Source: Pseudomonadota bacterium
GTDB lineage: Bacteria > Pseudomonadota > Gammaproteobacteria > Xanthomonadales > Xanthomonadaceae
Reading direction: 5' to 3'
Length of the DNA: 58,314 nt
Assembly (NCBI GenBank): GCA_023430045.1
Contig: JAEZCF010000002.1
Span: forward strand, 1-58,314
Position numbers and translations under genes: made by a program. The notes beneath the pieces are model-generated. The model did no database searches. It was not told the DNA's origin and saw nothing but the letters and a program-made list of their open reading frames with translations. Each line of letters starts with the position of its first letter. Within the stretch, counting starts at the first letter, position 1. Of the stretch, positions 43,618-52,437 are shown piece after piece.

Positions 43618-45261
43618 ATGGCATTGACGCTCTCCAAGGAATCGCTCAGCACTGAAAAGGCCGGGCAGTGGTTCGACCGGCTGCAGAGCCTGCAGATCGC
43701 GCGCCGGCTGGGCCTGATGGCGATGATCGCCGTGGCCGTGGCCGCCGGCCTGGCGGTGTTCTTCTGGTCGCAGAAGCCCGGCTACGTGCCGCTGTACACC
43801 GGCCTGGACCAGAAGGCCACCGCCGAGGCCACCGACCTGTTGCGCGCCGCGCAGATTCCGTTCGAGCTGGACGCGGCCAGCGGTGGCATCACCGTGCCGG
43901 AAAAGAACCTGCACGACGCACGCCTGAAGCTGGCCGGTTCCGGCCTGACCGACAGTGGCCGTCTCGGCTTTGAACTGATGGAACGCGACCCCGGCTTCGG
44001 CGTCAGCCAGTTCGTGGAAAGCGCGCGTTACCAGCATTCGCTGGAAACCGAACTGTCGCGCACCATCAACACGCTGCGCCCGGTACGCGATTCGCGCGTG
44101 CACCTGGCCATCCCCAAGCCCAGCGCCTTCACCCGCCAGCGCGATGTCGCCAGCGCCTCGGTGGTGCTGGAACTGCGTGGCGGCCAGCAGCTGGAGCGCG
44201 GCCAGGTCGATGCCATCGTGCACATGGTGGCAGCCAGCATCCCGGACCTGGCACCGGAGCGGGTGACCGTGGTGGACCAGAGCGGCAACATGCTCAGCGT
44301 GTCCGATCCGAACAGCGACGCAGCCATGAACGCTGCCCAGTTCGAGCAGGTACGCCGCCAGGAAACCTCGTTCAACCAGCGCATCCGCGAACTGCTGGAG
44401 CCGATGACCGGCCCTGGCCGGGTGAAGCCTGAAGTCAGCGTGGACATGGATTTCTCCGTCATCGAAGAGGCCCGTGAGCTGTACAACGGTGAGCCGGCGA
44501 AGGTGCGCAGCGAACAGACCAGCGAGAACTCAACGGCCGCCAGTGGTCCGCAGGGCGTGCCCGGCGCGACCAGCAACGCACCGCCCGGCCAGCCCGCCCC
44601 AGCTGCGGCGACCGCGCAGGCGCCGGTGGAAACCTCGCGCAACGCCACCCGCAACTACGAGCTGGACCGCACCCTGCAGCACACCCGCCAGCCGGCCGGG
44701 CGCATCCAGCGCGTGTCGGTGGCGGTGCTGCTGGACAACGTACCGCGTGCCGGCACCGACGGCAGGATGCGCGAGCAGGCGTTGTCGGCCGCCGAACTCA
44801 CCCGCATCGAAGGCCTGGTCAAGCAGGCGGTGGGCTTCAATGCCGAGCGCGGCGACACCGTGTCGGTCATGAACGCACCCTTCGTGCGCGAGACCACCCC
44901 GGTGGAAGGGCCGGACTGGTGGGAACTGCCGTGGGTGCATGACGCCCTGCGCCTGCTGCTCGGCGCGGTGGTGGTGCTGGCCCTGTTGTTCGGCGTGCTG
45001 CGCCCTGCCCTGCGTTCGATCAGCGGCCATGGCCCGAAGCCGGCGCAGATCGCCCAGGAGCCGCTGACGGCCGACGTGCAACTGGTGGACGACGAGCAGG
45101 TGCTGCCGGCGCTGGAGCGCCAGCGCGCCACGCTCGCCGCCAATCCGCTGGCGCTGCCGGTGGATTCCTATGAGGAGCGCCTGCGCATGGCCCGCGAGGC
45201 GGTGAAGACCGATTCCAAGCGGGTGGCCCAGGTGGTCAAGGGCTGGGTGGCCAATGACTGA
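43618..45261 (+). CDS. fliF: Flagellar MS-ring protein FliF
   Basis: This encodes 547 aa. Transmembrane segments are at about residues 33-50 and 442-460, flanking a large periplasmic region with the ring-building motifs (GYVPLYTGLDQKATAEATDL; FVESARYQHSLETELSRTI; VRDSRVHLAIPKPSAF). A Pro/Ala-rich insert is near 305-340. The cytoplasmic C-tail binds FliG. The stop overlaps the fliG start by 8 bp. Confidence 0.98.
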   Translation: MALTLSKESLSTEKAGQWFDRLQSLQIARRLGLMAMIAVAVAAGLAVFFWSQKPGYVPLYTGLDQKATAEATDLLRAAQIPFELDAASGGITVPEKNLHDARLKLAGSGLTDSGRLGFELMERDPGFGVSQFVESARYQHSLETELSRTINTLRPVRDSRVHLAIPKPSAFTRQRDVASASVVLELRGGQQLERGQVDAIVHMVAASIPDLAPERVTVVDQSGNMLSVSDPNSDAAMNAAQFEQVRRQETSFNQRIRELLEPMTGPGRVKPEVSVDMDFSVIEEARELYNGEPAKVRSEQTSENSTAASGPQGVPGATSNAPPGQPAPAAATAQAPVETSRNATRNYELDRTLQHTRQPAGRIQRVSVAVLLDNVPRAGTDGRMREQALSAAELTRIEGLVKQAVGFNAERGDTVSVMNAPFVRETTPVEGPDWWELPWVHDALRLLLGAVVVLALLFGVLRPALRSISGHGPKPAQIAQEPLTADVQLVDDEQVLPALERQRATLAANPLALPVDSYEERLRMAREAVKTDSKRVAQVVKGWVAND

Positions 45262-46255
45262 GATGCTGCTGAGCGGCGTGCAGCGCGCCGCCATCCTGCT
45301 GCTGTCGCTCGGCGAAGAGGAAGCGGCCGACGTGCTGCGCCACATGGAACCCAAGGAGGTGCAGAAGATCGGCATCGCCATGGCCACCATGACCGACGTG
45401 ACACGCGAACAGGTCGAAGGCGTGATGGACACCTTCAACAACGCGCTGATGTCCAAGACCTCGCTCGGCGTCGGCTCGGACGATTACATCCGCAACATGC
45501 TGGTGCAGGCGCTCGGCAGCGAGAAGGCCAACAGCCTGATCGACCGCATCCTGCTCGGCCGCAACACCACCGGCCTGGACGCGCTGAAGTGGATGGACCC
45601 GCGCGCGGTAGCCGACCTGGTGCGCAACGAGCACCCGCAGATCATCGCCATCGTGATGGCGCATCTGGAAACCGACCAGGCCGCCGAAGCGCTGAAGCTG
45701 CTGCCCGAACGTACACGTGTGGACGTGCTGCTGCGCATCGCCACCCTGGATGGCATCCCGCCCAATGCCCTGAACGAACTCAACGAGATCATGGAGCGGC
45801 AGTTTTCCGGCAGCCAGAACCTCAAATCGTCGAGCATCGGCGGCGTGCAGGTGGCCGCCAACATTCTCAACTTCATGGACAGCGGCCAGGACCAGGCGAT
45901 CCTGGGCGCCATCGCCCGCGTGGACGCTCCACTCAGCAACCGCATCCAGGAAATGATGTTCGTGTTCGACGATCTGGTGGACCTGGACGACCGCGAGATG
46001 CAGCTGGTGCTGCGCGAAGTCAGCGGCGAACGCCTGGGCCTGGCCCTGCGGGGCGCCGACATCAAGGTGCGCGACAAGATCACCCGCAACATGTCCCAGC
46101 GGGCTGCCGAGATCCTGCTGGAAGACATGGAAGCGCGCGGCCCGGTGCGGCTGTCCGACGTGGAAGGCGCGCAGCGCGAGATCCTGGCCATCGTCAAGCG
46201 CATGGCCGATGAAGGCACCGTGGCACTGGGCGGCAGCGCGGAGGCGATGCTGTGA
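45254..46255 (+). CDS. fliG: Flagellar motor switch protein FliG
   Basis: This encodes 333 aa. The N-terminal FliF-binding domain is VQRAAILLLSLGEEEAADVL. The middle domain has the EHPQ motif (VRNEHPQIIAIVMAHL). The C-terminal torque domain carries the charged ridge in GADIKVRDKITRNMSQRAAE followed by LLEDMEARGPVRLSDVE. It connects the MS ring, the C ring and the stators. Confidence 0.98.
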   Translation: MTEMLLSGVQRAAILLLSLGEEEAADVLRHMEPKEVQKIGIAMATMTDVTREQVEGVMDTFNNALMSKTSLGVGSDDYIRNMLVQALGSEKANSLIDRILLGRNTTGLDALKWMDPRAVADLVRNEHPQIIAIVMAHLETDQAAEALKLLPERTRVDVLLRIATLDGIPPNALNELNEIMERQFSGSQNLKSSSIGGVQVAANILNFMDSGQDQAILGAIARVDAPLSNRIQEMMFVFDDLVDLDDREMQLVLREVSGERLGLALRGADIKVRDKITRNMSQRAAEILLEDMEARGPVRLSDVEGAQREILAIVKRMADEGTVALGGSAEAML

Positions 46256-46884
46256 ACACCGCCATCCGCTGGAACGCCCCCGACCTGCTGGCCGAGCAGC
46301 TGTCACTGCCGGACGAGGATTTCGACGGTGCAGGCGTGTTGGAACACGAGCCGGAACCGGTGCTGCAGCCGCCTACCCTGGAAGAGATCCAGGCCATCCA
46401 GGACAGTGCCGAAAAGGAAGGCTTCGAGCGCGGCCATGCCGACGGCTTCACTCAGGGCCAGGCCGAGGTCCGTCGCCTGGTGGCGCAGATCGAAGGCATC
46501 CTGGACAACTTCTCCCGGCCGCTGGTTCGGCTGGAAAACGAGGCGGTCGCCGCCCTCGGCGAACTGGCGGTACGCATCGCCGGCGCGCTGGTCGGTCGCG
46601 CCTACCAGGCCGACCCACAGCTGCTGGCACAGCTGGTGTCCGAAGGCGTGGACGCTGTCGGTTCAAGCAGCCGCGACGTGGAAGTCCGCCTGCATCCGGA
46701 CGACATCGCCGCGCTCGCTCCGCTGCTCAGCCTGTCGCCCCAGCAACGGCTGGTGCCGGACGCCGCACTGGGTCGCGGTGACCTGCGCGTACATGCTGAA
46801 AGCGTGCGCATCGATGGCACCCTGGAGGCCCGCCTGCGTGGTGCGCTGGATACCGTGATGCGCCAGGTGGGAGCGACTCCATGA
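46252..46884 (+). CDS. fliH: Flagellar export ATPase regulator FliH
   Basis: This encodes 210 aa. It has an acidic N-terminus, a GX3G-like helix (KEGFERGHADGFTQGQAEV) and the C-terminal FliI-binding domain (LAVRIAGALVGRAYQADPQL ... VEVRLHPDDIAAL). It inhibits and positions the FliI ATPase. It overlaps both fliG and fliI by ATGA. Confidence 0.95.
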   Translation: MNTAIRWNAPDLLAEQLSLPDEDFDGAGVLEHEPEPVLQPPTLEEIQAIQDSAEKEGFERGHADGFTQGQAEVRRLVAQIEGILDNFSRPLVRLENEAVAALGELAVRIAGALVGRAYQADPQLLAQLVSEGVDAVGSSSRDVEVRLHPDDIAALAPLLSLSPQQRLVPDAALGRGDLRVHAESVRIDGTLEARLRGALDTVMRQVGATP

Positions 46885-48266
46885 ACGCGCCCGACATCCC
46901 GCAGCCGCTGGAATGGACCGGTGCCCGCAACCTGCGCCTCGGTGCGCGGCTGGATGCGCTGCGCTTCGACACCCTGCACGGCCGTGGCCTGATCCGCGAA
47001 GGCGTGCTGCGCCGTGCGGTCGGCCTGACCCTGGAAGCAGTGGGCTGCGAGGCCCCGCTGGGCGCCAGTTGCAAGGTGGAGGTGGATGGCGGCTGGGTGG
47101 ATTCGGAAGTGGTCGGCTTCGCCGGCGAGCGCACCTACCTGATGCCCAGCGCGGAACTGCACGGCCTGCTGCCGAACGCGCGAGTGGTGCCGTCCATGCG
47201 CCGTGGCGGTGGCGTCGATGTCGGCGAGGGCCTGCTCGGCCGGGTCATCGACAGCGACGGCGTGCCGCTGGATGGCAAGGGCCCCATCCGCGCCGAAGGC
47301 TCGGTCGGCATGGCCGGCGTATCCATGAATCCGCTGGCCCGCGAACCCATCACCCAGCCACTGGACGTCGGCGTCCGCGCCATCAATGCCCTGCTGCCGA
47401 TCGGCCGCGGCCAGCGCGTGGGACTGTTCGCCGGCTCCGGCGTGGGCAAATCCACCCTGCTCGGCATGATGACCCGCTTCACCTCGGCGGATGTGATCGT
47501 GGTGGGGCTGATCGGCGAACGAGGCCGCGAAGTACGCGATTTCGTCGAATCCACGCTGGGCGAAGAAGGCCTGCGCCGTGCCGTCGTGGTTGCCGCGCCG
47601 GCTGATCGACCGCCGCTGGCGCGCCTGCATGGCGCCTACCGCGCCACCGCCATCGCCGAGTGGTACCGCGACCAGGGCCTGAATGTCCTGCTGCTGATGG
47701 ACTCGTTGACCCGCTTCGCACAGGCGCAGCGCGAAATCGGCCTGTCGGTCGGCGAGCCGCCGACCACCCGCGGTTATCCGCCGTCGGTGTTCGCCAAGCT
47801 GCCGGCGCTGGTGGAACGCGCCGGCAACGGCGCGAAGGGCCGCGGTTCGATCACTGCGTTCTACACCGTGCTGACCGAAGGCGATGATCCGCAGGATCCG
47901 ATCGCCGATGCCGCGCGCGCGATCCTCGACGGCCATATCCTGCTGTCGCGCCGGGTCGCCGACAGTGGCCTGTATCCGGCCATCGACGTGGAATCGTCGG
48001 TCAGCCGCGTCGTCACCGAAATCGCCGATGAAGCCTGGCGCCTGCGCATCCGCAAGCTCAAACGGCTGGTGTCGGCGTATTCGTCCAACCGCGACCTGAT
48101 CGCCATCGGTGCCTACCAGCGCGGCAACGACGCCGCCACCGATGAAGCACTGGAACGCTGGCCGGACATCGTCCAGTTCCTTGGCCAGGACATCGCCAAG
48201 GCCGCAGATCTTCCGCACAGCCAGGCCGCGCTCAAGCGTCTGGTCGAACCCGAGGCACACGCATGA
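46881..48266 (+). CDS. fliI: Flagellum-specific export ATPase FliI
   Basis: This encodes 461 aa. Walker A is FAGSGVGKSTLLG near residue 184, and Walker B is in NVLLLMDSLTRFAQAQREI. The family signature GEPPTTRGYPPSVFAKLP is present. It energises type III export with FliH and FliJ. It overlaps fliH and fliJ by 4 bp each. Confidence 0.98.
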   Translation: MNAPDIPQPLEWTGARNLRLGARLDALRFDTLHGRGLIREGVLRRAVGLTLEAVGCEAPLGASCKVEVDGGWVDSEVVGFAGERTYLMPSAELHGLLPNARVVPSMRRGGGVDVGEGLLGRVIDSDGVPLDGKGPIRAEGSVGMAGVSMNPLAREPITQPLDVGVRAINALLPIGRGQRVGLFAGSGVGKSTLLGMMTRFTSADVIVVGLIGERGREVRDFVESTLGEEGLRRAVVVAAPADRPPLARLHGAYRATAIAEWYRDQGLNVLLLMDSLTRFAQAQREIGLSVGEPPTTRGYPPSVFAKLPALVERAGNGAKGRGSITAFYTVLTEGDDPQDPIADAARAILDGHILLSRRVADSGLYPAIDVESSVSRVVTEIADEAWRLRIRKLKRLVSAYSSNRDLIAIGAYQRGNDAATDEALERWPDIVQFLGQDIAKAADLPHSQAALKRLVEPEAHA

Positions 48267-48733
48267 TGCAATCCAAGCGCATCGACCCGCTGCTGAAGCG
48301 GGCGCAGGAAAAGGAAGACACCGTCGCCCGCGAGCTGGCTGATCGCCAGCGCACGCTGGATACGCATCTTTCGCGGCTGGACGAACTGCGCCGTTATGCC
48401 GACGAATATTCCGGCGAGATGGCCGGCGCGCAGATGGCCGCCACCAGCCCGGCCCAGCTGATGAACCGCCGCGCCTTCCTGGACCGCCTGGACAGCGCCG
48501 TCGCCCAGCAGAGCCAGACCGTGGACAACAACCGCGAGAAGGTTGAAGCCGAACGTGCACGCCTGTTGCTGGCCAGCCGCGACAAGCAGGTGCTGGAGCA
48601 GCTGGCGGCGAGCTACCGCGCGCAGGAACGCCAGGTAGCGGAAAAACGTACCCAGCGCGAGATGGATGATCTTGGCGCGCGCCGGGTGCGCCTGCTGCAG
48701 GCCGACGACCAGGATAGCGGAGGCTCACGATGA
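48263..48733 (+). CDS. fliJ: Flagellar export protein FliJ
   Basis: This encodes 156 aa, almost wholly alpha-helical coiled coil (RIDPLLKRAQEKEDTVAREL; KRTQREMDDLGARRVRLLQA). FliJ sits in the FliI hexamer and links it to FlhA. It overlaps fliI and fliK by ATGA. Confidence 0.94.
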   Translation: MMQSKRIDPLLKRAQEKEDTVARELADRQRTLDTHLSRLDELRRYADEYSGEMAGAQMAATSPAQLMNRRAFLDRLDSAVAQQSQTVDNNREKVEAERARLLLASRDKQVLEQLAASYRAQERQVAEKRTQREMDDLGARRVRLLQADDQDSGGSR

Positions 48734-49863
48734 CGCCCTCGCCACTGCTGGGCGGCATGCCGGGAACGGCCACGACCGGGAGCGGCGGTGGCGCCGGCCG
48801 CGCCAACGGTGCTGATGGCAGCGCCCAGGGCAGCCGCTTCGAGCGCCTGATGCAGCAGGGCGAACGATCGGGCACGCCGCGGTCGAAGGCCGGCGACGGC
48901 GGAACCAGCGCCTCCCAGCCCCCGCGCGCCGATGCCGGCGCCCGGCGTGGCGACTCCTCCACGCAGCGCACCGACGCCGCCGATGCGGAAGCCGCGACCG
49001 CCGTGGATGACGAGCACGAGGCCAGCGCACAGCCCGCACCCGCCGCCGCGGACGACGCACCCGCATGGCCGCCGGAAGGACTGGCCGGGCTGGCGTTGTC
49101 GATGCCGCAGGCGCTGATGGCCGATGTTGCCATCGCGGCGGAGCCTGGCATGGCTGCCGCTGCGCCGATGCCCTCTTCCACCGTCGCGACGGCGCCACTG
49201 CAACCCGGGCTGGCCGCCGCCAGCGATCCGTCAGCGGCGATCGCCGCGATGCCGGCGGACGACGCAGGCGAAGAGACGCCGGTCGACGAACTGGCCGCGA
49301 TGCTCGCCACGGCCCCGGCGGACCAGGCCGACTCATCGGAAACGACCGGCCCAACGACTGCACCACTGCATGGCATCGGTGCCCTGCACGCCCTGCGGGG
49401 TGGCGCGGAGCTGGCCGAGCTGCGCGCAGCGCCGCCGACCCCCACACCGGTTCTGGGCCAGGAAGGTTTCGATGACGCGCTCAGCGCACGTATCGGCTGG
49501 CTGGCGGACCAGAAGATCGGCCACGCCCACATCCGCATCAGTCCGGATGATCTGGGTGCGATCGATGTCCGCCTGCAGATGGATGGCGACAAGGTGAACG
49601 CCAGCTTCAGCAGCCCGCACGTGGATGTCCGCCACGCCCTGGAAAGCAGCCTGCCGCGGCTGCGCGAACTGCTGGGCGAACAGGGGTTCCAGCTGGCCCA
49701 TGCCGACGTCGGCCAGCATGCCCAGGGCGGCGCGTCGTCCCACGGCAGCCGCGATGGCGCAGGTAGCGGTGGTGGACGCGATGGCGATCCGTCGGCCAGC
49801 GAAGTCACCCTCTCCGCCGCGCAGCTGATCCGCCAGCGCGGCCTCCTCGACGCCTACGCCTGA
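48730..49863 (+). CDS. fliK: Flagellar hook-length control protein FliK
   Basis: This encodes 377 aa. The long N-terminal ruler region is Ala/Asp/Pro-rich and low in complexity (about residues 10-230). The conserved C-terminal substrate-switch domain follows (HIRISPDDLGAIDVRLQMDG; SSLPRLRELLGEQGFQLAHA). It measures the hook and flips FlhB specificity. It is the last gene of the fliE unit; the SMAG cluster begins 36 bp after the stop. Confidence 0.95.
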   Translation: MTPSPLLGGMPGTATTGSGGGAGRANGADGSAQGSRFERLMQQGERSGTPRSKAGDGGTSASQPPRADAGARRGDSSTQRTDAADAEAATAVDDEHEASAQPAPAAADDAPAWPPEGLAGLALSMPQALMADVAIAAEPGMAAAAPMPSSTVATAPLQPGLAAASDPSAAIAAMPADDAGEETPVDELAAMLATAPADQADSSETTGPTTAPLHGIGALHALRGGAELAELRAAPPTPTPVLGQEGFDDALSARIGWLADQKIGHAHIRISPDDLGAIDVRLQMDGDKVNASFSSPHVDVRHALESSLPRLRELLGEQGFQLAHADVGQHAQGGASSHGSRDGAGSGGGRDGDPSASEVTLSAAQLIRQRGLLDAYA

Positions 49864-49898
49864 CAGGCCCGGGGCATCGTAGCGCCGGCGAAGGTCCC

Positions 49899-50068
49899 GT
49901 AGAGCCGGGCTCTGCCCGGCTGCGAAGCTCACGTAGAGCCGGGCGCTGCCCGGCTGGGGCTCTCCCGCGCAACGGGGCAGAGCCCCGCTCTACCTGTCGT
50001 GCTCACGTAGAGCCGGGCTCTGCCCGGCTGGGCCATCACCGCGCAGCGGGCCAGAGCCCCTGCTCTAC
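49899..50068. repeat. SMAG cluster between fliK and fliL
   Basis: Forward GTAGAGCCGGGCTCTGCCC-type palindromes start at 49899, 49933 and 50006, and two inverted copies end in CTAC near 49993 and 50068. The arrangement is one solo element plus two forward/inverted dimers of about 60 bp. Confidence 0.85.
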
Positions 50069-50110
50069 GCGGCCACCGTCAACAATCCGCCACGCTCCTT
50101 CCGCCGTTTC

Positions 50111-50126
50111 AGGCACGCCCCTTGCA
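50111..50126 (+). promoter_or_regulatory. Sigma-54 promoter of fliLMNOPQR
   Basis: AGGCAC-GCCCC-TTGCA keeps the -24 GG and -12 GC; the first base differs from TGGCAC. It lies 31 bp before the GTG start of fliL. Confidence 0.88.
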
Positions 50127-50157
50127 TGTTGCTGCGGGCAACCTCCAGGAGCTTCCC

Positions 50158-50676
50158 GTGGCCGCAGCCGCCGATAAAACCCAGACTTCCGCCAGCAAGG
50201 ACACCGCCGCCGCGCCGCGACGTCGCCTGCCCCTGATCGCCGCGCTGGTCGTGACCGCAGTCGCCCTCGCCGGTGGCGGCGTCTGGTACTTCACCCAGGC
50301 AGCACACATCGAAGGCGATGCCAGGACCACCGGCAAGCCGAAGGCACCGCCCGCCCCGGCACGCTACTTCCCGCTGGAACCGGCCTTCGTGGTCAACCTC
50401 AACGGCCCCATCGACGGCCCGCGTTACCTGCAGGTGGACGTGCAGCTGATGACCCGCGACGCCAACGCGCTGGAAGCCATCAGGACCCACTCGCCCGCGC
50501 TGCGCGCGCGCCTGCTGATGCTGTTTTCGCAGGTATCCCCGGAACAGATCGCCGACCGCGCCGGCAAGGAAAAGCTGCAGGCCGACGCGCTGGCCGAAGT
50601 GCGCAAGGTGCTGGTCGCCGAAACCGGCAATGCCAGCGTCGACGACCTGCTGTTCACCAGCTTCGTGACCCAGTGA
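50158..50676 (+). CDS. fliL: Flagellar basal body-associated protein FliL
   Basis: This encodes 172 aa from GTG 50158, which has an AGGAG ribosome-binding site 7 bp upstream. It has one transmembrane segment (about residues 25-43), then a periplasmic FliL domain (YFPLEPAFVVNLNGPIDGPR and YLQVDVQLMTRDANALEAI). FliL surrounds the stator. The frame extends to a TTG at 50122, but that lies inside the -12 element of the promoter and cannot be translated from this transcript. Confidence 0.96.
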   Translation: MAAAADKTQTSASKDTAAAPRRRLPLIAALVVTAVALAGGGVWYFTQAAHIEGDARTTGKPKAPPAPARYFPLEPAFVVNLNGPIDGPRYLQVDVQLMTRDANALEAIRTHSPALRARLLMLFSQVSPEQIADRAGKEKLQADALAEVRKVLVAETGNASVDDLLFTSFVTQ

Positions 50677-50686
50677 AGGGCCTGCG

Positions 50687-51694
50687 ATGAACGACCTGCT
50701 TTCACAGGACGAGATCGATGCGCTGCTGCACGGCGTGGACAGCGGTGCGGTGGAGATGGCACCGGACGGCCCCGTGCCCGGCGAGGCGCGCTCCTACGAT
50801 TTCGCCAGCCAGGACCGCATCATCCGGGGCCGCATGCCGACCCTGGAGATGGTGCACGAACGCTTCGCGCGCCTGTGGCGCATCGGCCTGTTCAACCTGA
50901 TCCGCCGCTCGGCGGAACTGTCCGTGCGTGGCATCGAGCTGCTCAAGTTCAACGATTACATGCACTCGCTGTACGTGCCCACCAACCTCAACCTGATCCG
51001 CTTCAAGCCGCTGCGCGGGACCGGACTGATCGTGTTCGAGCCGACCCTGGTGTTCGCCATCGTCGACAACTTCTTCGGCGGCGACGGGCGTTACCCGACC
51101 CGCATCGAGGGCCGCGAGTTCACCGCCACCGAGATGCGCGTCATCCACCTGCTGCTGAAGCAGACCTTCGCCGACCTGCGCGAAGCGTGGGCGCCGGTGA
51201 TGGACGTGGATTTCGAGTACATCAACTCGGAAATCAACCCGCATTTCGCCAACATCGTCACCCCGCGCGAATACGTGGTGGTGTGCCGCCTGCACGTGGA
51301 ACTGGACGGCGGTGGCGGCGACATCCACGTCACCCTGCCCTATTCGATGCTCGAGCCGATCCGCGAACTGCTGGATGCCGGCATCCAGAGCGACCGCAAC
51401 GACCGCGACGAAAGCTGGGGCCAGACGCTTCGCGAACAGCTGGATGTCGCCGAGGTCACCGTTTCCAGCGTGCTGGCCACCAAACGCATGAGCCTGCGTG
51501 ACCTCACCCGCCTGAAGGTCGGCGATGTGCTGCCCATCGAACTGCCGGCGCAGGTGCCGGTGTGCGTGGAAAACATCCCGATATTCACCGGCCAGTTCGG
51601 CGTGGCCAATGGCATGAACGCCGTGAAGATCACCGCCACCCATCCGCCGGGCACGCGCCAGCGCGTACCGGTCATCCAGGACGACCCGCAATGA
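50687..51694 (+). CDS. fliM: Flagellar motor switch protein FliM
   Basis: This encodes 335 aa. The N-terminal CheY-P-binding motif is LLSQDEIDALLHGV. The middle domain is FNLIRRSAELSVRGIELLKF and DNFFGGDGRYPTRIEGREFT. The C-terminal SpoA-like domain is VTVSSVLATKRMSLRDLTRL. It builds the C ring. It overlaps fliN by ATGA. Confidence 0.98.
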   Translation: MNDLLSQDEIDALLHGVDSGAVEMAPDGPVPGEARSYDFASQDRIIRGRMPTLEMVHERFARLWRIGLFNLIRRSAELSVRGIELLKFNDYMHSLYVPTNLNLIRFKPLRGTGLIVFEPTLVFAIVDNFFGGDGRYPTRIEGREFTATEMRVIHLLLKQTFADLREAWAPVMDVDFEYINSEINPHFANIVTPREYVVVCRLHVELDGGGGDIHVTLPYSMLEPIRELLDAGIQSDRNDRDESWGQTLREQLDVAEVTVSSVLATKRMSLRDLTRLKVGDVLPIELPAQVPVCVENIPIFTGQFGVANGMNAVKITATHPPGTRQRVPVIQDDPQ

Positions 51695-52026
51695 ACGAAT
51701 TCGACGACAACGCACCCACGCCTGCCCAGTTCGACGCCCTGCAGGCCGACGATGCCCAGTCTCCCGACCTGAACCTGGACGTCATCCTCGATGTGCCGGT
51801 GACGCTGTCGCTGGAAGTCGGGCGCGCGCGCCTGCCCATCCGCAACCTGCTGCAGCTCAACCAGGGCTCGGTGGTGGAACTGGAGCGCGGCGCCGGCGAA
51901 TCGCTGGATGTGTTCGTCAACGGCACGCTGATCGCCCATGGCGAAGTGGTGGTGATCAATGACCGTTTCGGCGTGCGCCTGACCGACGTGGTCAGCCCCA
52001 GCGAACGGATCCGGAGACTGCGTTGA
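51691..52026 (+). CDS. fliN: Flagellar motor switch protein FliN
   Basis: This encodes 111 aa starting at ATG 51691. The SpoA domain is complete (LDVILDVPVTLSLEVGRARL; LLQLNQGSVVELERGAGESL; NDRFGVRLTDVVSPSERIRR). It forms the base of the C ring and docks FliH. It overlaps fliM by ATGA and fliO by TTGA. Confidence 0.98.
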   Translation: MNEFDDNAPTPAQFDALQADDAQSPDLNLDVILDVPVTLSLEVGRARLPIRNLLQLNQGSVVELERGAGESLDVFVNGTLIAHGEVVVINDRFGVRLTDVVSPSERIRRLR

Positions 52027-52436
52027 GCCCGCTGCTGTACATCGCCACCGCGCAGGCCGCCGGCAAGGGTGCCGTGCAGGTGGGCCAGCACGCCCCCAGC
52101 ACCCCTGGACTGTTCGGCGCGGTGATCGCCCTGCTGGCCGTGCTGGCCCTGGTGGTCGGCCTGGGCTGGCTGCTCAAGCGCATGCCCGGCAGCGGCTTCC
52201 GGGCGCCGGAAGGCATGAAGCTGGTGTCCAGCATCGCCGTCGGCGCCAGGGAGCGCGTGGTGGTGCTGGAAGTGAACGGCGAGCAGATGCTGCTGGGCGT
52301 GACTGCAGGGGGGATCAGCCACCTGCACACGCTGGAGACACCGCTGCCGCCGCCTGCGCCGCTGCGCGTACCCGAGCTGAAGAACCTTCCCAACTTCGCC
52401 CAGCTGCTGCAACAGCGGCTGCGCAAGGACACATGA
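52023..52436 (+). CDS. fliO: Flagellar export assembly factor FliO
   Basis: This encodes 137 aa from a TTG start overlapping the fliN stop (TTGA). The N-terminus is short and Ala-rich, one membrane segment follows (GAVIALLAVLALVVGLGWLL), then a cytoplasmic domain with SIAVGARERVVVLEVNGEQM. FliO helps FliP form its ring. Confidence 0.94.
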   Translation: MSPLLYIATAQAAGKGAVQVGQHAPSTPGLFGAVIALLAVLALVVGLGWLLKRMPGSGFRAPEGMKLVSSIAVGARERVVVLEVNGEQMLLGVTAGGISHLHTLETPLPPPAPLRVPELKNLPNFAQLLQQRLRKDT

Positions 52437-52437
52437 G

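Noticed and set aside
46602..49808. A 1068-codon open frame on the minus strand
   Set aside because: It runs antisense through fliH, fliI, fliJ and fliK, all of which are secure. The product is low in complexity.
50122..50157. A longer FliL starting at TTG 50122
   Set aside because: The codon lies inside the -12 box of the sigma-54 promoter. GTG 50158 has a ribosome-binding site and a correct leader.
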